64,000 nucleotides of DNA from the NCBI GenBank assembly GCA_900315935.1, contig ONBB01000009.1, forward strand, positions 19,483 to 83,482. The letters are read 5' to 3'. Below the pieces are notes generated by a model, which saw only the letters and a list, made by a program, of their open reading frames with translations, did no database searches and was not told where the DNA came from. Every line of letters starts with the position of its first letter. Positions within the stretch are counted from its first letter, which is position 1. This stretch comes from an uncultured Bacteroidales bacterium (GTDB lineage: Bacteria; Bacteroidota; Bacteroidia; Bacteroidales; P3). This document shows positions 57,830 through 64,000 of the stretch, piece after piece. A program made the position numbers and the translations under genes.

Positions 57830-59329
57830 TTATTGCGCGCTCAGAAACTTTTTCAACAAATCACTGACCGACTGCGAGATAGCAAGTTTATAGACCGCCA
57901 CCACAGCCAGGGCGGCGACGACGGCCGTCTTGAGTGCGGCATCGAGCACCACCGGCAAGCCTGCCAGCGGTGCCAGCCAGCGGCTCCACGCCCAGCCGAG
58001 CAGCAACAGCACGCCTCCCAGCGCCAGCACCTTGAGCTGCGCGGCGGAGAAGAGCGACACCCGCAGCTTCCACCACAGGTAGGCCAGCAGCAGGGCGAAG
58101 TAAATGCCGTAGGCGGCGAGGGTGGCCGCGGCGGCGCCGCCGATGCCCATGCGCGGGATGAGCAGCTGGTTGAAGCCGATGGCGGCGGCGGTGAGCAGGG
58201 CGATGAAGAGGAGGCTGCGCGAATAGTGGCGCGAGTAGTTGAGCACGTCGGTGGCGATGGAGAGGGACGAGTTGGCCACCTTGGCCAGCCCCAGCACGAA
58301 GACCACCACGGCACCGGCGGCATAGTCGGCACCGTTGGGGATGACGGTGAAGAGGGCGTCGATGTTGATCCAGATGAGGGTGAAGATGAGCAGGCTGACC
58401 AGCAGCTGGTGGAGGCTCACCTGGCGGGCCAGGCGCGACACCTCGTCCCAGCGCTCCTCCTTGACGGCGGCGGCGATGACGGGGCGCGAGATGGCGCCCA
58501 GCGAGCGGTAGGGCACCTCGACCACGTTGGCCACATAGGAGGCGATGGTGTAGACTCCCGTCAGGGCCAGGCCGGCCTTGGCACCGAGGAAGAGCGAGTT
58601 GAAGAGCGGTATGTTGCCGGCCAGCACGGCGGCGGTCATGAAGAGGGTGTAGCGGAGCACCTCCCGCACGCGGTCGCGGGTAAGGAAGTGGCGGTCGATG
58701 CGGAAGATAGAGAAGTCGAAACGGTTGATTTTCAAAAGGTAGAACAGATTGAGCAGCATGGCCAGCGCGTAGCTGCCGCAGAAGAGGCAGACGAACAGGT
58801 CGAGCGAGATGAGGCGGTAGCCGTAGAGGAGGTAGGCGGCGAGATTGAAGAGGCGGATGCCCACCTCGCGCACCAGCTTCGGCACCGTGATGCGCATCAG
58901 AACCGAGGCATTGGTCTCGAAGACAGTAACATAGAGCGCGAAGAAGGTAAGCATGGGCACCAGGTGGAAGTAGTCGGCCAGCAGCGGTGCGTTGACGGAG
59001 TAGGCTTCCAGCAGCGGTGCTTTGAAAATCAGGAAGATGAGCGCAAATAGCGAGAATCCGGCCAGCGGCAGGAGGAGGCTCCAGCCGAAGATGCCGTGGT
59101 GCCGCCCGCCGTCGCGGAACCAGGGGAAGAAACGGACGATGGAGGCGTTGCTGCCCAGCGAGGCGAGGGAGGAGAAGAGCACGGCGGCGTCGACCATGAC
59201 GCGCGTGAGGCCGATTTCCTCCTGCGTAAGGTAGCGGGTGAGGATGAAAAAGGAGACGTAGAAGCCGATGGCGACGCCGATGTAGTTGGCGATGGCGCCC
59301 TTGATGCTCTGCCGTGCGATGACTCCCAT
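57830..59329 (-). CDS. Polysaccharide flippase (Wzx/MATE-like, MOP superfamily)
   Basis: A 499-residue integral membrane protein with about 14 hydrophobic segments. The start GVIARQSIKGAIANYIGVAIG and LTRYLTQEEIGLTRVMVD are typical of Wzx-type lipid-linked oligosaccharide flippases in Bacteroidota; NSLFLGAKAGLALTGVYTIASY and KVANSSLSIATDVLNYS appear in the middle. It moves lipid-linked sugar units across the inner membrane for LPS or capsule. No glycosyltransferase cluster is adjacent, so the substrate cannot be inferred. Confidence 0.9.
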   Translation of the reverse strand: MGVIARQSIKGAIANYIGVAIGFYVSFFILTRYLTQEEIGLTRVMVDAAVLFSSLASLGSNASIVRFFPWFRDGGRHHGIFGWSLLLPLAGFSLFALIFLIFKAPLLEAYSVNAPLLADYFHLVPMLTFFALYVTVFETNASVLMRITVPKLVREVGIRLFNLAAYLLYGYRLISLDLFVCLFCGSYALAMLLNLFYLLKINRFDFSIFRIDRHFLTRDRVREVLRYTLFMTAAVLAGNIPLFNSLFLGAKAGLALTGVYTIASYVANVVEVPYRSLGAISRPVIAAAVKEERWDEVSRLARQVSLHQLLVSLLIFTLIWINIDALFTVIPNGADYAAGAVVVFVLGLAKVANSSLSIATDVLNYSRHYSRSLLFIALLTAAAIGFNQLLIPRMGIGGAAAATLAAYGIYFALLLAYLWWKLRVSLFSAAQLKVLALGGVLLLLGWAWSRWLAPLAGLPVVLDAALKTAVVAALAVVAVYKLAISQSVSDLLKKFLSAQ

Positions 59330-59618
59330 GTTGGTTTCGGTGCTAGAATGTATTCAAAACGAGGTAACGGAAGGGCGTGAATTTTATTGTGCAAAGTTGA
59401 AAACGCCCCCTTTTTTGCCCGTACACAACTAGCTGGAATCCAGTCGGTAGAAAGCTATAGGTTTTGCCTCTCTTAATCCCCTCTTGGAGCACGGTTGGGG
59501 ATGGGCGGGAACAAAAAAAACCGCCCCCGCGGGGACGGGGGCGGATTCTTTTTATGTTGGGTTCTACTTTGGGTTGCATTATCATTATCATACATTTGGC
59601 GTCGATGGGACGGTGCGG
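59330..59618. other. Spacer holding dispersed element R3 and a leader-like motif
   Basis: The core of R3 is at 59447-59485 and the terminator at 59513-59544 (minus; CCGCCCCCGC/GCGGGGGCGG-like stem, T8). At 59553-59580 lies the GGGTTCTACTTTGGGTTGCA motif that elsewhere precedes the lipoprotein genes. No gene. Confidence 0.75.
59513..59544 (-). terminator. Terminator of the T9SS cargo gene (part of R3)
   Basis: Minus-strand CCGCCCCC/GGGGGCGG stem with a GTCCCCGC loop and T8. Confidence 0.92.
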
Positions 59619-60470
59619 CTACAGGACGACGAGGCGCTTGGTGGCGGTGCCGGCCGCGGTGTGGATGCGGAGTGTGTAGGTGCCTGGGGCGAGGGCGCGG
59701 GTGTCGAGGCGGGCGGAGTGGCCCGAGGCACGCAGGGTCATGACGTGGCGGCCGGAGATGTCGTGGACCTCCACGGCGGTGAGGCCGAAGCCGGAGAGGA
59801 TGCGGGCGTGGTCGCCGGCGGGGTTGGGGGATACGGTGATCGTTTGGGCTGCAACAGAGGGCACGCTGATGTATTTGGAGGTGCAATGCTCCAAATCGTA
59901 TTCCGCGGGATTGAGGAATGAGGCTTGGTAAACGCGGACACCGTCGTGGTAGGCACAGAGCAGGTTGGAAGCGTGGACACCCGTAAGCGAGGGACTCGGC
60001 GCTGTAGCCCCGATGCCTTCGACAAAGAGGCTGCCATCGTCGAAGACAATCACTTTGCGCCCTGCAGTATCAATTGTGGTCTCGACTACCGTTTGCCAGA
60101 TTTGAAAAACATCGCCCACCTCCAGGGTCATATCTACCAATAAGGTTTCTTCGAGAGATGGGAAGAGATGGTTTATCCACATCCTTCCGGTGGCAGTGTC
60201 CTCTCGAATCGCTGCTGTAAGGATAGGCTCGAGTTCTTCATCGGGGGTGTATTCCAGGCCATAGGAAATTCTATACGCTAGTTTGTAGTGTTTGCCATCA
60301 TACAGGGTGTCTCCAAGGAAAAAGTACTTTGAACTATGGTTTCCAAACTCGAACCGATCTTCAATATACCACTCTGTACTTTCCTGCCCGAAAAACGAGC
60401 GGTAGCCCTGTTGTGCATGCACAGCCGACAGGCAGAGCAGCAAGGTGGTGATGGTCAGTGTTTTTCTCAT
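59619..60470 (-). CDS. Hypothetical secreted protein with T9SS type A sorting domain
   Basis: A 283-residue exported protein: signal peptide MRKTLTITTLLLCLSAVHAQ, a 180-residue beta-rich domain (TEWYIEDRFEFGNHSSKYFFL, EVGDVFQIWQTVVETTIDTAG) and a type A sorting domain (ITVSPNPAGDHARI, VEVHDISGRHVMTL, LAPGTYTLRIHTAAG...RLVVL). The small pre-sorting domain is common in Bacteroidales T9SS cargo of unknown function. A complete version of the type of gene whose tail survives as fossils at 51967 and 60552. Confidence 0.88.
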   Translation of the reverse strand: MRKTLTITTLLLCLSAVHAQQGYRSFFGQESTEWYIEDRFEFGNHSSKYFFLGDTLYDGKHYKLAYRISYGLEYTPDEELEPILTAAIREDTATGRMWINHLFPSLEETLLVDMTLEVGDVFQIWQTVVETTIDTAGRKVIVFDDGSLFVEGIGATAPSPSLTGVHASNLLCAYHDGVRVYQASFLNPAEYDLEHCTSKYISVPSVAAQTITVSPNPAGDHARILSGFGLTAVEVHDISGRHVMTLRASGHSARLDTRALAPGTYTLRIHTAAGTATKRLVVL

Positions 60471-60551
60471 ATTTCCAAGGTTTTATTCGGCGAGGATAAA
60501 GCCTCTTTTATGATGGTTTTATTTTAATGTGCCCTGATGTAATTTGTGCGG

Positions 60552-60615
60552 CTACTGGACGATGAGGGTATGGATGTCCACCAGGGTGGTGCCGGCCGTC
60601 AGGCGCAGCTGGTAC
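60552..60615 (-). pseudogene. Fossil of a T9SS type A sorting domain (copy 2)
   Basis: Minus-strand reading YQLRLTAGTTLVDIHTLIVQ then stop, one residue different from the copy at 51967-52030. It follows the lipoprotein C stop by 15 bp. Both fossils begin at the same AAGGTACCA junction. Confidence 0.8.
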
Positions 60616-60630
60616 CTTTTCATAAGGCAT

Positions 60631-61065
60631 TCAGAATGTTAAAGTTTGCTGATAAGCCGTAGGGGTGTACGGTTCTATGACAATGGTGTACGTTCCATGA
60701 GTCACATTGTTGATTTGATAAAAGTTGTCTATTTCGCATATGCAGTTGGCATCCCCATCCCCAATTTCCATTACATAAATGGTATCGTTGCTGGTGGAGA
60801 CACGGACATCAACCGTTTCCGTTTCGCAAGCTACGGCTAGGTTGTAGTGCTCCACAAAAACCGTGCCGTTTATGTAGCGGATGGCAATGGAATCAGGTAC
60901 ATTAGGGCCTTTTGTGGTTGGGTCGGATTTGCATTCAGTTGAGCTGACATTGGAAACAAATACGTCCGAAAGAATGCTTGTTCTCTCGCACCCCACCGCC
61001 AGCAGGCACACCAGCGCTGCGGCGAGGGGGAGGAGGGTGTGTTTGGTTTTGTTGGCTGGTTTCAT
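60631..61065 (-). CDS. Lipoprotein C of a duplicated family
   Basis: A 144-residue lipoprotein with signal peptide KHTLLPLAAALVCLLAVGC (lipobox LAVGC) nearly identical to that of A. The mature domain is different: Ser/Thr-rich start, then IRYINGTVFVEHYNLAVACE, TNDTIYV-like strands, a CIC pair (GDGDANCICEIDN) and an HGTYTIVIEPYTPTAY end, suggesting a small immunoglobulin-like beta sandwich. No named family. Located downstream of D with a 76-bp gap and upstream of the sorting-domain fossil, mirroring the A/B block. Confidence 0.82.
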   Translation of the reverse strand: MKPANKTKHTLLPLAAALVCLLAVGCERTSILSDVFVSNVSSTECKSDPTTKGPNVPDSIAIRYINGTVFVEHYNLAVACETETVDVRVSTSNDTIYVMEIGDGDANCICEIDNFYQINNVTHGTYTIVIEPYTPTAYQQTLTF

Positions 61066-61141
61066 ATAACTAATGTTCTTTACTCTATAAAGGTTGATAA
61101 ATGTCTCCGGTTTTGCACCGCAGGGCGTGGGAGAGTTATGG

Positions 61142-61762
61142 CTATCTGGTTATTTTGGTGAAATAAAAGTAAGATGTCATTGGAATTTCCCGAATATGGG
61201 TGGGTATGACTATGAAAGCCGTTGTGTCCGTGTACTCCTGGAGCATGTAGCAACAACTGCCATAGTTTCCGCATATGGCGGTTGCGGTATCGGCCTCTGC
61301 TGGTGCATCCAAGGGAAGTATCACCAGCGAGAGAGTATCGTGGTCTGTTGCAAAATTAGGAAGTATCTCGCAGGCCTTGCGCAAGATATACCTGAACGAC
61401 GCTCCGTCTGCAAAGCCTTCTATCGGCTCACCCGTGTTGTTGAATACCTCGGCACGGAAGTGGTTGTCTCCTAAAAGGGTGGTGGTTACGGCATAGCCAT
61501 ATTGCCGCAGCTGCACGGTATTACCCTCTCTAAACCACTTGGGATAGTGCTTCTCGCTGCGCCACACGCGCCCCTCGAGGGCGGCGGCGGTGTCGTAGGG
61601 TGGCGACACCCACACGGTGTCCGGCGGCAGGGTGTCGAGGACGGTGATGGGGTCGAGAGAGGGCTCCGGGCCGGGCTCAGGGTCGCACCCTGCTGCCAGC
61701 AGGCACACCAGCACCGCGGCGAGGGGGAGGAGGGTGGGTTTGGTTTTGTTGATCTTTTTCAT
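61142..61762 (-). CDS. Lipoprotein D of a duplicated family
   Basis: A 206-residue lipoprotein: signal peptide KPTLLPLAAVLVCLLAAGC, linker DPEPGPEPSLDP, then the shared module ITVLDTLPPDTVWVSPPYDT and AAALEGRVWRSE found in B. The remainder diverges (KHYPKWFREGNTVQLRQYGYAV), although LLGDNHFRAEVFNNTGEP still aligns loosely with LLYDNYFKAEVAQSSTTH of B and APAEAD is shared. So B and D are paralogues with a fast-changing C-terminal half. Promoter TAAATTTG at 61928-61935. Function unknown. Confidence 0.83.
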   Translation of the reverse strand: MKKINKTKPTLLPLAAVLVCLLAAGCDPEPGPEPSLDPITVLDTLPPDTVWVSPPYDTAAALEGRVWRSEKHYPKWFREGNTVQLRQYGYAVTTTLLGDNHFRAEVFNNTGEPIEGFADGASFRYILRKACEILPNFATDHDTLSLVILPLDAPAEADTATAICGNYGSCCYMLQEYTDTTAFIVIPTHIREIPMTSYFYFTKITR

Positions 61763-62150
61763 AATTGTTGTTGTTTTATAGGGTTTGACTTTGGGTTGCT
61801 TTATCGGGGCTGGCGGCGAACATGCCCACATATATATAATACTCACTTTTTTGCCAAAATTTGCACGGGGGTGCAAGATTTAATAATCTTTAACATTTCT
61901 CCCTACTCCAAGTATGTTTTGACGGTGCAAATTTACATAAAAAAATCCACATTACGGGAAAAAAGTTGCATTTTAGTTACAATAATCTGGAAACCAGCGG
62001 TATATACGCATGTGCAAACGTATGCAATTTTTTGGCACTTTTTTGGAAAACGGGTGTGAAATCGACCGATTGCAACAGACTGATTGTCAGTAGGCAGAAA
62101 GCTATAGATTTTGCCTCTCTTAATCCTCTCTTGGGCCTCGGCTGGGGGAT
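61763..62150 (-). repeat. Long leader repeat upstream of lipoprotein D, with element R4
   Basis: Paralogous to 53636-54032 across the whole length (hairpin near 61860-61876, -7 box TAAATTTG at 61928-61935, R4 core at 62094-62132). R4 lacks the GC-rich terminator that closes R1-R3. Confidence 0.9.
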
Positions 62151-62257
62151 GGTCAGGGAGGGGGGACAGGATGGGCGGGCGGTGCCACCCCGCCGGCCGC
62201 CGGAAGAACAAAAATATTTTTTTTCACAAAAAGATGCCCCATGTCGCCAAAAATGTG

Positions 62258-62265
62258 TATCTTTG
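62258..62265 (+). promoter_or_regulatory. -7 box (TATCTTTG) for the EF-G2-like gene
   Basis: TATCTTTG about 96 bp before the ATG; the rather long leader could hold post-transcriptional control. Confidence 0.7.
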
Positions 62266-62360
62266 CCGTCCAATACCCTACCGCCGCCGCCCCGCGGCAG
62301 CGGCAGCAGAGTATTCATAATCACCTAGTTAATATATAAATTTAATATAAACATTGTACA

Positions 62361-64000
62361 ATGAAAATCTATCAGACCCAGGACATCCGCAACATCGCCC
62401 TCGTGGGCGGCGCCAAGAGCGGTAAGACCTCCATGGCCGAGGCCATGGCCTTCTGTGGCGGCCTTATCAACCGCCGCGGCACCGTGGACGGCAAGAACAC
62501 CATCAGCGACTACCGCGACATCGAGCTCGACCGCAAGTACTCCGTCGAGACTTCCCTCCTTTACACCGAGTTCGGCGGCAAGAAGGTGAACATCCTCGAT
62601 GTGCCCGGCTTTGCCGACTACCAGGGTGAGCTCGTCAGCGCCCTGAACGTGGTTGAGGCCGCCGTCTGCGTTGTCAACGCACAGAGCGGCGTCGAGGTCG
62701 GCACCGAGATTGCCAACCGCTACGCCTCCAAGCTCGGCACCCCCATGATCTACGTCGTCAACCACCTCGACGCCGAGAAGGCCAACTTCGACGACGCCGT
62801 CAACCAGCTGCGCGACTTCTTCGGTCCCAAGTGCTCCGTCCTCCAGTTCCCCACCAACGCCGGTCTGGGCTTCAACCAGGTTATCGACATTGTGGCCAAC
62901 AAGATGCTCACCTTCGCCGACGGCAAGATGACCGAGGCCGACATCCCCGCCGAGTACGCCGACCGCGCCGAGGAGATGCGCATGGCCCTCGTTGAGGAAG
63001 CCGCCGCTGCCGACGACGCCCTGATGGAGAAGTACTTCGAGAACGGCGACCTCACCCCCGAGGAGCTCTCCAAGGCCCTCCGCCTCGCCATCGACAAGCG
63101 CGACCTCTTCCCCATCCTCTGCACCAGCGCCAAAGAGAACTTCGGCGTCAACCGCCTGCTCGACTTCATCAACGCCAACGTGCCCGCCCCGTGCGACGTG
63201 GCCAGCCCCAAGAAGACCAAGGGTGGCAAGGATCTCAAGAACAACGCCTCCAACCCCGCCATGGCCTTTGCCTTCAAGAGCGCCAAGGACAAGAACCTCG
63301 GCGAGCTGACCTACCTCCGCATCTTCGACGGCGAGCTGACCGAGGCGCAGGATGTGGTCAACGCCTGCAACCAGAGCAAGGAGCGCCTCAGCCAAATCCT
63401 GGTCTGCAGCGGCAAGAACCGCCAGAAGGTCGAGAAGGCTTGCGCCGGCGACATCATCTGCACCATCAAGCTGAAGGATGTGAAAATCAACCACACCCTC
63501 ACCTCCGCCAAGAGCACCGACGACGCCGTTGCCGAGATTGAGTTCCCGACTCCCATCTACACCGTCGCCGTCAAGGCCGCCAACAGCAACGACGACGAGA
63601 AGGTCGGCGCCGCGCTGAAGGACCTCACCACCTACGACCGCTCCCTCACCCTCGAGAACAGCCGCGAGCTGCGCCAGGTCATCCTCGGCTGCATGGGCGA
63701 GCTGCACCTCAACACCGTGAAGTGGTACTTCGAGAACCAGTACAAACTCGAGGTCAACTTCACCGCCCCCAACATCCCCTACCGCGAGACCATCACCAAG
63801 AGCGCCGAGGCCATGTACCGCCACAAAAAGCAGTCCGGCGGCAGCGGCCAGTTCGGCGAGGTGCACATGCTCATCGAGCCCTACTTCGACGGCATGCCCG
63901 CCCAGACCAAGTACCCCATCCGCGACACCCAGGAGTATCCGCTGGAGTGGGGCGGCAAGCTGGTCTTCAACAACTGCATCGTGGGCGGCTCGATCGACGC
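62361..64000 (+). CDS. EF-G paralogue of the EF-G2 type (3' end outside window)
   Basis: 546 visible residues of an elongation factor G. G1 is GGAKSGKT (residues 16-23). G3 reads DVPGFADY (80-87) where canonical EF-G has DTPGHVDF, so the catalytic His is replaced by Phe84. G4 reads NHLD (134-137) instead of NKxD. Domain II and domain III starts follow (MGELHLNTVKWYFENQY). In Bacteroides thetaiotaomicron a second EF-G (EF-G2) supports translation without GTP hydrolysis and is needed in carbon starvation and gut colonisation; the start and the altered G motifs fit that type. Canonical EF-G is presumably elsewhere. Confidence 0.88.
   Translation, partial: MKIYQTQDIRNIALVGGAKSGKTSMAEAMAFCGGLINRRGTVDGKNTISDYRDIELDRKYSVETSLLYTEFGGKKVNILDVPGFADYQGELVSALNVVEAAVCVVNAQSGVEVGTEIANRYASKLGTPMIYVVNHLDAEKANFDDAVNQLRDFFGPKCSVLQFPTNAGLGFNQVIDIVANKMLTFADGKMTEADIPAEYADRAEEMRMALVEEAAAADDALMEKYFENGDLTPEELSKALRLAIDKRDLFPILCTSAKENFGVNRLLDFINANVPAPCDVASPKKTKGGKDLKNNASNPAMAFAFKSAKDKNLGELTYLRIFDGELTEAQDVVNACNQSKERLSQILVCSGKNRQKVEKACAGDIICTIKLKDVKINHTLTSAKSTDDAVAEIEFPTPIYTVAVKAANSNDDEKVGAALKDLTTYDRSLTLENSRELRQVILGCMGELHLNTVKWYFENQYKLEVNFTAPNIPYRETITKSAEAMYRHKKQSGGSGQFGEVHMLIEPYFDGMPAQTKYPIRDTQEYPLEWGGKLVFNNCIVGGSID

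Overview
The window is a stretch of bacterial chromosome from a fairly GC-rich member of the Bacteroidales (phylum Bacteroidota). Reasons: Type IX secretion (T9SS) genes and cargo (PorZ, a C25/PorU-like peptidase, type A and type B C-terminal sorting domains), lipoproteins, a TonB-dependent receptor, the TAnnTTTG -7 promoter box in front of many genes, and lineage-typical families (DUF1846, DUF4271, DUF6266, TIGR04076, a second EF-G like Bacteroides EF-G2). I see no rRNA, tRNA, CRISPR array, transposase, integrase or prophage.

Layout. 0-10.6 kb: partial endonuclease/exonuclease/phosphatase gene, EF-hand membrane protein, TIGR04076 protein, then plus-strand metabolic genes (DUF1846, deoD, YciO/YrdC, holin-like protein, panC) and a helicase with an embedded DnaQ-type exonuclease. 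10.6-12 kb: two AT-rich exported proteins. 12-16.6 kb: TonB receptor, then the preQ0/preQ1 operon queC-queD-queE-queF behind a preQ1-I type riboswitch. 16.7-19.8 kb: ECF sigma, anti-sigma and two outer-membrane proteins. 20-33 kb: SIMPL protein, T9SS thioredoxin-fold protein, urocanate hydratase, and one long overlapping operon (hypothetical-gmk-mreC-mreD-porZ-recO-subtilase). 33.6-37.2 kb: a GT2 mannosyltransferase and a dipeptidyl peptidase separated by an inverted-repeat-flanked GxxExxY cassette. 37.2-43.6 kb: an AT-richer accessory block with two AAA_14/DUF4143 ATPases, a BspA-type LRR protein and an unknown FWGEWE-motif protein. 43.7-51.7 kb: ribE, HAD phosphatase, DUF6266, yidD, rnpA, hemD, DUF4271, C25 peptidase. 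52-62 kb: duplicated lipoprotein blocks around prfA, T9SS cargo and a flippase. 62.4 kb to the end: partial EF-G2-like gene.

The most unusual signal is the density and behaviour of short dispersed repeats. At least six repeat types occur, several of them inside protein genes and in frame. Unrelated proteins (helicase, QueE, RecO) carry nearly the same inserted peptide around LLTPHSSL, and one CTAGA-type 9-bp repeat is read in two different frames in two different proteins. Other elements are a GxxExxY nuclease-fold gene flanked by inverted repeats and a ~100-bp tandem array, a 174-bp MITE-like element with perfect 29-bp inverted termini, a 35-bp promoter repeat flanking an ATPase gene, a conserved 'CTATAGGTTTTGCCTC' intergenic element in five copies, and two paralogous lipoprotein blocks that end on fossils of a T9SS sorting domain.
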